Below are positions 11,401 through 21,220 of a stretch of 64,000 bases of DNA, one piece after another. A model generated the notes under the pieces. The model was not told where the DNA came from. It worked only from the letters and a program-made list of their open reading frames with translations, and searched no databases. The stretch is from Rosa chinensis (taxonomy: Eukaryota > Streptophyta > Magnoliopsida > Rosales > Rosaceae): contig NC_037092.1 of the NCBI RefSeq assembly GCF_002994745.2, positions 82,504,824 through 82,568,823 of the forward strand. The letters run 5' to 3'. Numbering within the stretch: the first letter of the stretch is position 1; each line of letters opens with the position of its first letter. A program made the translations under genes and the position numbers.

Positions 11401-12112
11401 TGAGGAGTTGTGTGTTGGCGAGTTACCACCTGGGTCTCTCTCGAATCTGAAGGAATTGCATATTTTTTTTTGTAATATCTTGAAGAATGTATCAAAATTG
11501 GTACAGAGACTACCAAATCTGGAGAAACTAGATTTAAATTGTTTGTATAATTTGGAATATGTCTTTGTATCGGAAGGGTTTGAGCCGAAAGAATCAAAAA
11601 TGAGAGAGATATATTTGTCGGGTCCATGTTCAGTGAAGAGCATTTGTAGTGGTCCTGCCCCACGCGTAATGTTCGAGAGTCTTAAACTTTTGACCTTTTA
11701 CCGTTGCGAGTTGCTGCAAAGTCTCTTCGCATCTGATGTAGCTAAGTGTCTTGATCAATTGGAAGACCTTTTTGTAGAGCAGTGCCCTTTGTTGGAAAGA
11801 GTAATTGAAGCAGCGAACAACAAGAAGACGGTTTTTCCAAAAATGAAGAACTTGGTTTTGAAGAATCTTCCTCTGTTGTATGGTGCAAGTGCTACTGTTG
11901 ATATTGAGTGTCCTTCATTGGAACTCTTGACTGTGGTGGATTGCGCCCAGATTTCATTTTCAACCACTTCCTCTCTCTTCCACTCCTTCGAAAGCAGGAA
12001 CCAGTTTTCATTTTCAACCTCTGCTTCTAACTACTTTGGCAGCACGACCCCAGTCCAACTCAATGATCCACAACTGTACCAATTTGTACATGACAGGTAT
12101 GTCTCTGTGTGA
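8405..12112 (+). CDS. TIR/NB-ARC/LRR disease-resistance protein with CNL-type NB-ARC; three exons
   Basis: Predicted exons are 8405-8419 (MEFFE), 8534-9159 and 9274-12112. The introns begin GT, end AG and keep the frame (T-rich intron 1 of 114 bp; intron 2 9160-9273), giving about 1,159 residues. Order of parts: a hydrophobic stretch at residues 6-26 (ISVAIIVVIVTW...), possibly a signal anchor; a TIR domain, residues 67-208 (HHVFLSFRG; WCLEEL at 137-142 with the glutamate expected of TIR NADases); then NB-ARC with P-loop GMGGVGKTT (269-277), kinase-2 LLIILDDVW (about 345), GLPVAL (about 432), RNBS-D CFLLCCLYPED (about 493) and MHD (559-561); then leucine-rich repeats. Kinase-2 ending in W and the RNBS-D form are typical of CNL proteins (At4g27190/RPS2-like), not TIR-NLRs. 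The role is intracellular pathogen sensing. Frames are undamaged. If intron 1 is wrong, the start could be the ATG at 8474 or 8669. The C-terminal end could extend by splicing at GT 12097. Confidence 0.85.
8534..8602 (+). other. Predicted N-terminal hydrophobic anchor of the NLR
   Basis: Exon 2 opens with about 23 residues of mostly I, V, A, W (ISVAIIVVIVTW...), ending before basic residues (KRW). No NLR domain explains it. A single membrane-spanning segment ahead of the TIR domain would hold the receptor at a membrane. This is inferred from composition only. Confidence 0.5.
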
Positions 12113-14804
12113 AATATTTACCTAATTTGTCTTTTCTCCTATATTTTGTAGAGTAGCAATTGGGAATCGATGGTTTGATCATTTAATATCTGTGATTTAT
12201 TTTTTATTCTTCCCAATCTCTTAATACAAATGAGTTCCGCACGACAGAACACCAAGCAAATTTAACACAGCCTTTTTATTTTCATTCTTATTTTTCTTTG
12301 TTATCATTCATAATGTGAACCAAAAAAAAAAAAAAACAGGTTAAAATTATACAGAAATACAGAATACTTCACATCGATGATGATTATTTTGTTTTCTTTA
12401 TCTAGTAATGCAAATTACATACAATGTTATAGACACTCTCAGAATGTTGTTTTTATGTTAAAATTTATAATATTTAATATATATATATATATATATTTTT
12501 TTTTTTTCCAAGTAGATGCAGGAGTATATCTGGTTTCCAATCGTGAAGTCTCCCAGAGTAGACAGGAGTCATAGGACCATATAATGGTCCCGCTGACTTG
12601 CAATGGTCCCTCAGCTTCTGACTTCCAGAGCAGGCAGTAACCAAGTTCAACTCTATTTCTTTGTCCAGGTATGAATGTATGATGCTGTGTCATCAACTGA
12701 ATTCTTTTCTTTTCTATTTTCTTTTCATTGAATGGAGATTTCTTGCGATGCCATAAAAACTAAATATGTTACTTTTCCTAAAAAAAAAATATGGTAATAT
12801 ATATGGAGTTCTCACTATTCATTTGCTTTCCCAATGTTCTGTGTATCAGTACAGCAAGCAAATTTTAACTGCAATTTTCTTTTTTGCTCTTATTCTTATT
12901 TTTCTTTGTTATCATTCGTCATTATCAATAAATTTTTTTTTTAATTTGATGATTAATTAATGGAAGATAATAAATGTGTGAAAACAAAAACAATATCACA
13001 CAGAAAACTTTGTGTCCCTCAGGATTCTTTTCACTACTTACCGATACAAATTACTGATTTACTGGTATATGAAAATGTATAGTTTGAAATAAATTTGAAT
13101 CAGGATTATTGCATATATCATGTATTTAATCATTTCAGTTAGTCTTGATTTATTTGAGAGATTGTGACTTATTTGGAGTCAGGGTTGTAAGTGGAAGTCT
13201 ACCCTGCATACGAAGCAGAAATTTGTAACCTATGAAGTATGAATGGGTACTATTAGTACACATACATACAAAAAAAAAAAAAAAATTATCTCTGTAGAAA
13301 ATAGTCTTTGTATGGCAAGTGTTATTCATCAATGTAATTGCAGGTAGCCATGGTAATGAAGAGAAATTGTGTTAGCATTTTGAAATTAGTCCTTCGAGTG
13401 ATGATTCTATAGTTATCAATAAATGTGTTTACAACTAGCATGGGGATGATCGAAGAGAAGTAGTGTTAGCATTTTGAATTAAATTCTTAACAACTTATGT
13501 CATCTGCATCAAGATCCTTTTCCAAAGTTTGGAGTTTGGAGTTTGGAGTCATACTACCACAATGCACAGCTAATTGCCCATCCCCGTACACCAAATTAAG
13601 CTCTTTTTTTAATATTAATTATGTGGGAATGTGGGGTGCAGATTGATGAACTTACAGGGTGAATTCTCAGTCAATACACTAGAAGAGTTGGTGATTTTCA
13701 CTTAAAAACAGAATATACAAAGATTTCTCATAGTCATTTTAACTCATTCAAGAGAAGCAGTCAGTTAATTGTAACTGCAAGAAGTAGTGTTTTGCTATTT
13801 AAAAGAAAGAATTTTCTCAAAGTAGTTTTCATTATGTTCAGGGTTGGTCATCTAGCTGAGGCTGCAAATCCAATTGATGCACAAGAAGCTTTGCTGGATC
13901 GTGACTTTCAAAACAGCCAAAGGGATTGTAACAGCCATTCTGGGAAACCTTGGAGAGTGAAGAGATACCAGTTGACATGCTCGATCAGGATGACATTTGA
14001 TTCTTGCCACTGGTATTTGTAAATAAAATTGTTTATAAATTCAAGAATAATGTAATATATATCTATGCTGAAATTGTAGCAGCACCAGTCAAGTGATTTA
14101 TGGTCTCATTATGCTCGTATTATGGTAGTTGTTCTACAGCTTTTCTGAGTTTCCATTCAAAGGCCAGACTAATGTACTTGAAGGTGTTTCTTATATCTTA
14201 CCCAATAGCAGTACCGGTACTGATAAAAGTTCTATGTATTATCTTAGATGGTTTGGGTCTAGTGCTTCCCTATTAATACGCCTGCATTATTCATGCAAGT
14301 ATCGCTCAAAATATGTTGTCTGTCTGTTTTATATTAGCTTAAGCTATCTTTCATTCTGTGACATGTGGTCCTCCAAAATACTTACTAAAATGTGATTACG
14401 TTCAACGATCAAGAACTTGGTAACAATATATAGTGTTCATTGGCAAAAACTTCCTCATAGCCTGTATCTACAGCTTATGATCGATTGGGTTTTTACTCAT
14501 TATTGGCAGCGTTCATCTATTTTATTTTTCTGCTTTGATGCTTAGAAAGTTGAGGAAAATGATACATGTATAGGAAACTGTTGGTGTTGCATGTGTTTGT
14601 TTCCTAGCTGAATGCTTTCCTTTGCACTTTTGTTTATTCCAAAAGAGGAAAATTTGTTAAATTTAAACGTGACCACTATGGAAACTGTAGTAAGAACATC
14701 AAGTGTTAAAAGTTTCTGATACCATCTTCCGCGTTGAGCTGCAGGTTTGAATTTTTACTAGCATAGGTGATGTTATGCTATATTGCGATAAAATTATACT
14801 ATAA
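12113..14804. other. NLR downstream region, no gene recognised
   Basis: AT-rich sequence without a convincing reading frame. It holds a (TA)n run (12478-12495) followed by a T-run, further T- and A-runs, three copies of GTTTGGAG (13529-13550), and a diverged direct duplication: AGCAAATTTTAAC/AACACAG followed by CTTATTTTTCTTTGTTATC at about 12255-12312 and 12858-12916. A 76-codon frame at 13792-14022 was not recognised. Part of this may be 3' untranslated region of the NLR gene. Confidence 0.4.
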
Positions 14805-14918
14805 TCTAAAGCCGAATGTCCTTGACTGTTCATCCCTGTTCATTCAACTGTTCACAAATAATCTAAAGCCGAATGTCCTTGACTGTTCATCCCTGTTCAT
14901 TCAACTGTTCACAAGGGT
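14805..14918 (+). repeat. 57-bp tandem duplication of the Helitron 1 5' end
   Basis: The unit starting TCTAAAGCCGAATGTCC occurs at 14805-14861 and again from 14862. Both copies include TGTTCATCCCTGTTCATTC. The second copy continues into the element body (GGGTTCGAAATGACGG). Confidence 0.85.
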
Positions 14919-16203
14919 TCGAAATGACGGTATTGCCCTAGGTTTTTTCTGAATTACCATGCTGCCATTTCCCCACAATATATAAGCAAAATCCTAATGC
15001 TTTGTGTCTTCGGGAAGACTCTATCAAGATCGGCATTCACTGTTTCGCAACATCAATCCGAATTTGTCGCAGAAGAGGTATAGAGAGGGAGAGAGAGAGA
15101 GAGAGACTGTGAGAGGAAAGAAGAAGTGATCGATCTGGATTTATTGCAGAAGAGGTGTAGAGAGAGAGAGGTATCTGCGTCTGGAATAGTTGCAGGTCTA
15201 GATTTTTTTTATTATTGTTATCAATCGTTTTTTTTTTTTTTTTTATCTCTCATCGCTGTTGTTGGGTTCTGAATGATGATAGGCGTTTATCAATCTTGCT
15301 TTTTTGAATTCAATTTTCAAATCAGTGTTGTAATTCTTCAATTTTCTGCTTTATTTTCTTAGATATGATCTTTGGTTGATTGTACTTTCGATTGGGTGAT
15401 TTCAAAACTTCGGCTTTCAATTGATATGGGTTTCGATTTTTTGGGTGTTTTCTTTGTGCTGGAGTAGTGATGGTTGTTTTGTTTTGATTCTGTAGGTTGT
15501 ATGCAAAAGGCAATTTCAAGCTTATCCATCACAGTCAGTCTCAGCAAAAGCTTGGTAAATTTTGCACTTTTATATTATTCAGTTTTATCTTTGTACATCA
15601 ATTACTCAATTTTTCGATTTGTATTATCCATATCTGTAATTGTGTTCTCAATCATAATACATACATGTTTTTGTTTTTCAACAGCTCCGAAGTTCAGGCT
15701 CTGTTACTAATCTGGTAAAACAAGGAATAGAACAAATTTTATTTCTAATGAAAGTTTGCTTCTCCTACTGTTCACTCGATTTTTATATACCATAACTTCT
15801 ATTAAATCATTTGCTGTATAATCAATTCCAACAGCTTCGATTTATGCCTTTTTTCTTTCACAGTTTTAAATTTTAGATTAATTTCTATAAGTGGTGGAGT
15901 TTAATGCTTCTTTGTCAAGTGGTAGTGTTCTTTTTGGTATTTGGTCCAATCATTTGTTGATCGTTGGGTACTATTGAGACTGAGTTTTGACACTGCATAA
16001 CAATCAACAAAACTTTGAGTTACTTCTCACTGAGTTTGAATTTTGATGAACAGTGTCTTGCTGAACCCTAAAGGCTCTCATGCGTGTTATTGGAACCTCA
16101 TCTCAGGTTAGCCTCCTCAAAATTCATTTGGGGTTAACTGAAATTATGGGTATTTCAGTTTCATTTATTATTTGGAACTGAATATTATCTTCAAATTTTG
16201 CAG

Positions 16204-16282
16204 GTATGACAAATCAGCAACTTATTGATCACGGACACCAAATAAGGGATGAGACTGATCAAGCCATTGATAGAGCACAAAG
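16204..16282 (+). pseudogene. Captured exon of a NPSN-type (Qb-SNARE) gene inside Helitron 1
   Basis: Between an AG acceptor (16202-16203) and a GT donor (16283-16284) the frame reads MTNQQLIDHGHQIRDETD followed by QAIDRAQR. This resembles the start of the SNARE domain of NOVEL PLANT SNARE (NPSN11-13) proteins, membrane-fusion factors of the cell plate and plasma membrane. Only this one exon was recognised, and the following SNARE helix and membrane anchor are absent, so it is a gene fragment. Helitrons often pick up host exons together with their introns. The match is short, so another SNARE-like source is possible. Confidence 0.55.
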
Positions 16283-17179
16283 GTTGGTTCATCTTCAATA
16301 TCTGATTTCATCACTAGACAAACATTTGTTCCTGCTCTGAGGCGTTGTTATAATTTTAATTATTTTTTAAGTTGAACTTTTCTTTGTCTTTATAATTGGT
16401 TCTTCATCAGACTATCATCTGGGGACTATGACAATGCTTTTGGGGTTCTCTGCAGTATATGCAGGTTTGAGGGTTCTCTGCAATGTTGTTGCAATTGCAT
16501 AACTTACTATTCTTGAGCTGAACATCACTCAAAATTTCCACTCATTCTCAATGTATATATATAGGTATCAGTTCCAACCAACTATGCCTCATTATTATGT
16601 TAATGAAAGCCTATGAGCATGTTACAATCAAAGAATCCACAGATCTTTTATTCTATGGTAAAGAGATCCAAACCTGTTTGTTGCATATAAGGTCTGTAGT
16701 TTTAGTGAGGATATGGTTATGTAAAGCTTAATCCATTTTATTTTTTGTTGGTTTTGGGATTAGGTTTGTTCATACTTAAGAAGATAAACAAACTGTAGTG
16801 AACTATTTCTAGATTATTTGTATATTTCCTTCTCTTTTTTATTTTACATTTGTTGCATCTTCTGCATGATCAAGTGAATTGGGATTTGTATGTACAGTCC
16901 ATGGATCTGCAGATGAGTTTACTTCAGTTGAAGATGCATTTGAGTCTGCCAATGAATTAGATCAGTGCTAAACCCCCATTGTAGAAACTTGATACCAGCT
17001 TGGTTAAAATACCAGGTGTTAGCTGAATCTTTCTCTTTATGATTGAAATACCAGTTTTTGTAGTATCTAAAATTATAAATGTATTATGTTATGTACATCA
17101 AGATTTGAGGAAAAAAAAAAAAGATTTATACCCGCAGCATCGCGCGGGAGAATTTTCTAGTATTATACATACATCTAAA

Positions 17180-17347
17180 GCTGAAACACTGTTCCTCGCA
17201 CTGTTGATTCAACTGTTCATTTAACAGTAAAATGGCGTTTTTGCCCTTAATTTCTGTTTACAAGCTGAAACACTGTTCCTAGCACTGTTGATTCAACTGT
17301 TCATTTAACAGTAAAATGGCGTTTTTGCCCTTAATTTCTGTTTACAT
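17180..17347 (+). repeat. 84-bp tandem duplication near the Helitron 2 5' end
   Basis: GCTGAAACACTGTTCCT...TTCTGTTTACA at 17180-17263 is repeated at 17264-17347 with one or two changes (CTCGCACTG versus CTAGCACTG). Confidence 0.85.
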
Positions 17348-19923
17348 TTACGATCCTGCCATGAGCCCTCAATAAACAGAAGGCCTAATCTGGAGTTTCT
17401 TCGGGAAGCCTCTATTGACATCCAGTTCTACTGTTTCGCAGCATCAAGCTCTTAGATAGAATTTTAGTTTCTTGGGGAATCTCTGTCGATATCCCTCTTG
17501 GCTGTTTTGCAGTATTAAACGCAGCCATCAAACTCTTCGATAGAAAGGTTGGGCTCAAAACAAATAGGAGAGGTTTGGTTTTCAAATCTCATCTCTTATA
17601 TTTGATATAAAATTTGGGATTTTGATTCTTTGATTTGATGAAAGATTTCTGATTTTGGTCATAGGCCACCGGAGTAGAAAGGAGAAGAGGAGAAATCCAA
17701 GATTTTGGTTGACTTTGAGAGGGAGGGAGGTTTGGGTTTTTTTTGGAAGAAGTGCATGCCAAGATTTTGATCGAGTTTAGGAGAGAGCTTTCAGCAAAAG
17801 AAGAGGTGTGTGTTTGGTTGGTTTTTCAGTTGTATGAAATAAAAATTGAGTTTCTTTCCTAGCTAAAATTGAGTTTTTTTTTTTTTTTTTGGGTAAAGAA
17901 GCTGTGTCGGTTTTGGAGGAGGAGAAGATATGCTGCCAAACAGTTAGAATCAAGACAAAACGAAGGTTTGTGATGGTTCCAGACTTGCCAAACAGTGTTC
18001 AAAAGGGATTTACTCAAGGATTACAATTTTACCCTGAATCCTTGACTATATAAGCAAGATCTTCACTCCTTTTTCGTTTCCAGGATCCTCTATCAATATC
18101 AGCACTTCTGTTCGCCGACGTCAGAAACATCCATCGACATCAATACCTATCACGGCCTGGTAAGATTCTTAATTCCATACAATCAGGACAACATAAATAA
18201 AGATTACTCTTTTTGTTAAATACCTATAATGATTTAGTTCATTGATTTGTATTTGTATTTTTGTTATTTGAACAGCTCCCAAATTGAAATTCCACTGATA
18301 GTCTGAGAGAGGAAGATTTGACTAAAATCAAATAGAAAAGGTTTCATCTGTGAACATACTTCTTTTTTTTTTTTTTTTTTCTTTCTTTAGCTATCCTTTG
18401 ATTTTAATGAAATTTACTCTTACTGATACGGCGAAGCACAAGAGAATGGCTTTGAGTCTGAGTTTATTTGAGGGTCTTTACTTACAGAGGTTGCTCTCTA
18501 GGTTAGTCAAGTAATTAAATCTATGTTTTAGTTGAATTTGTGATTTTCTTTCTGAGTTCGAATAAATTTCCTTTCTAACATTCAATCATTTTCAGAGACA
18601 AAAGTTTTTCTTTTCTTTGTTTCTGGTATCTCTAAATGAATACTTTCTAATATTTTGCATGAACTTGCATATACGATTATTTGAAGAAAAAAATAAGAAG
18701 AACAAAAAGAACAAGATGACAAAGTATGTTGTAGTAGGTGATTTAAGTCTTTGTTTTGATTCTATTATTTTTATTAATTTGATAGTTTGATTTGTTATTA
18801 TATGGTCCGATTCATAATTTGGGACTTTGTTTACTAATAAATCTTTCATTCAATTTGGTTTTCTCTTATTAGATTTTTGATTTTCTGTTTTTTTTTATCT
18901 TATTAGTTAGTTGATTTTCTGTATTTCATGGGAGCCAAATAGAAAATGCATCAAAAATCCATGACTAATAAGTATAGAAATTGATTACTGTTCTTGCGGT
19001 TTTCACAATTGGCAATAGTATCATTTTTTTATATAATCTGGTTTTTCAATAGTTCTAACTAAAATAACTGTACAGATATTTCTAATACATAACTTACTTT
19101 ATATATGCTCTTAAATGTTTGCAATCAAAAACAGCATCTTACATTGTTTAGTTTTTATTGTGTGTATTGATTTATTTCTTGCTGAGTTCTTTGGTTTGGC
19201 ATGTGGAAATTTTCCTTTGGTTTCTGATTAGATTAACCTTTGTGTTTTATGCAGTAGAAGGGACTGTGGTGTTCTGATTTCTGCTTTTGATGGATTTGGC
19301 GAGAGTGAGGGTCGCAGGTTTGGCCATTTTGTTGTACTTTTTTTTTGTTAGCTTAGTTTTTAGTCGTTGTTGTGTCCTCATGAATTGCATGCAGTTTCTT
19401 AGCTTAAAGTCTAGACGGGCTTGAAGTTGAACAAGACAATATAACCAAAAATATCCATGTTGTTTATTGTAATATTCAGAAAAATGTAAACAACACTTAC
19501 TGCATAACCACACATTGCTTTATTGGATACAGAGTATTTTCAAAAGATTTCTTCTGCTTTAAGTACTCAACAAATAATTGAAGAATGTAATTTTCTTTTC
19601 TGCACCTTCAAAAATACTCTGTTAATCTATTGATGAAAGTATTTGCTCTTGATTAATCAACAGAAGTTCACTATTGTGTGTGAGAGTTTTTCTGGGTGTA
19701 TCCCATCTGCTGTTAATCTATTGAATTGTTTGGAAAGAACCTTTCTTATTGGAAAATCTGTTTTGGGATTGTAGTAGATTGTGATTAGCTCCAACTTGCA
19801 GGGATAAAGTGTGAAAGAGATGATCTTTTGTTATGTTTCCCATTTGTGTTATTTGTATTCTTGCTTAGATTACGACCATTAGGTGTCATGAGTTCTTTCT
19901 GCCATTTCTTTATCTCAGTAATA

Positions 19924-20071
19924 TGTAGCTGTAAATCAGAGAGAATCGTTTTTTTTAAAAGCTTTACATGTTGCTGACGGGCAAGAACAATACTTAATGT
20001 AGCTGTAAATCAGAGAGAACCGTTTTTTTTAAAAGCCTTCCATGTTGCTGACGAGCAAGAACAATACTTAA
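19924..20071 (+). repeat. 74-bp tandem duplication inside Helitron 2
   Basis: TGTAGCTGTAAATCAGAGAG...AGAACAATACTTAA at 19924-19997 is followed at once by a second copy (19998-20071) with a few substitutions. Confidence 0.85.
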
Positions 20072-20548
20072 TAAGTCAGTAACTGGGAGTGTAGTTGCAG
20101 ATGGGTGTGCAAGTCACCTTCTAAAGAGTAAGAATTCTGCTAATTATGTAGTGCAAGGTTTCGTTTATATAGGTAGGGCCGTAGGGGGTGGCACCTTTAA
20201 CTTGATTGTGCCGTTACTATGTTCTACTTTATTTCAACATTACAACATTTGTTGACTTTTGATCTGATTACCAACATCATCTTTTGCAGGAAATTGAAGC
20301 AAATGAGAAGCATTGATATCAACTCCAACTTGAGGAGGCTATTAGTAACATAGGTGCATTTTCTCCCCCAGTATTTGGTTGATGTTACTAGGCATTTCTT
20401 TTCCTTTTCGTACTCATCAATTGTTCTATAGCTGGACCAGAACTTTCTGTTTTTGTCAAACTATCAGTCTATTACGTATAAATTTCATGAAAAAAGAACC
20501 AAACCCTTCCGCAGCAACGCGCGGACACTTTTTCTAGTATATTTACTA

Positions 20549-21184
20549 TATACTAAAGCGCCTGCACTATTCATTTTACTGTTCATCTTGGGGGTGGGAA
20601 ATGACGCTTTTGCCCTCTGTTTTTCCTCAACTTACGTCTCTGCCATTGTCCTACTAATATTTGTCGCCAATTGTTCGGGAAGCCTCTATTACACCGACTT
20701 CAACCTTCGGCTGCATCTCTTTCTTCGGGAAGCCTCTGTTTACACTGACCTCTACTGTTACACCCAAATACCCAAATCGTTGATCCCAATAGTGCCACCA
20801 TCTCCTACAGCCGTATAAGCGAGATTGAGAGAGTTCAGTTCGTTGCTTTTGATCTGTTGATTTGGAATTCCTTTCTTTGTTTCTGCTCATTATCTCCTCT
20901 AATTTCAGGTACCCAATACAATTTCTTTAGGAATTCACTCTTTGTGGTCCTATATTATCAGTTTTGAACAAGCAAATTCATGTCTGGGTTTGTTTTGGAT
21001 TGTTGATCAGCTTATTCAGTGGATTGTTTTTTCAATCGGTGGGTTTGATTTGTTCATGCTTCAATTGCTCTGATTTGTTCATGTGATTTGTTCATATTCC
21101 AGTTTATTGCTTTTATAATTCATGTTTTGTCGTCTTTCACCGGTTATGGATTTGTTGCGTGGCTTCTAGAGAACTGATTGTGGA

Positions 21185-21220
<36 letters not shown>

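Larger units (their letters stand above)
14805..17160 (+). mobile_element. Helitron 1 (complete, non-autonomous)
   Basis: Starts TCTAAAGCCGAATG at 14805 after an A and ends at CTAG (17157-17160) before a T, the A/T insertion site of Helitrons. Just inside the 3' end is the short palindrome CCCGC...GCGGG (17131-17148) 12 bases before CTAG, the Helitron terminator hairpin. There is no Rep/helicase frame in the 2.36 kb, so it must be moved by a partner. The 5' end is duplicated in tandem: a 57-bp unit at 14805-14861 is repeated from 14862. Inside are GA microsatellites (15087-15107, 15157-15170) and a captured SNARE exon (16204-16282). The word TTCGGGAAG (15009) is shared with the two Helitrons that follow, which places all three in one family. 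Confidence 0.85.
17174..20537 (+). mobile_element. Helitron 2 (complete, non-autonomous)
   Basis: Starts TCTAAAGCTGAAACACTG at 17174 after an A and ends CTAG (20534-20537) before a T. The subterminal palindrome CCGC...GCGG lies at about 20509-20524. It begins only 13 bp after the end of Helitron 1. No replication-initiator or helicase frame is visible. Its 5' end is duplicated (84-bp unit, 17180-17347), and a 74-bp unit is duplicated further in (19924-20071). The phrase GGGAAGCCTCTATTGACATC (17403) is shared in form with Helitrons 1 and 3. A repeated leader-like segment near 18040-18130 (TATATAAGCAAGATC...) resembles the start region of Helitron 1, suggesting internal nesting or shuffling. 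Confidence 0.85.

Noticed and set aside
12513..12575. Extra 3' exon of the NLR after splicing at 12097
   Set aside because: All nearby acceptors lead to a stop within about 11 codons; the simpler end at 12112 was kept, though the splice remains possible.
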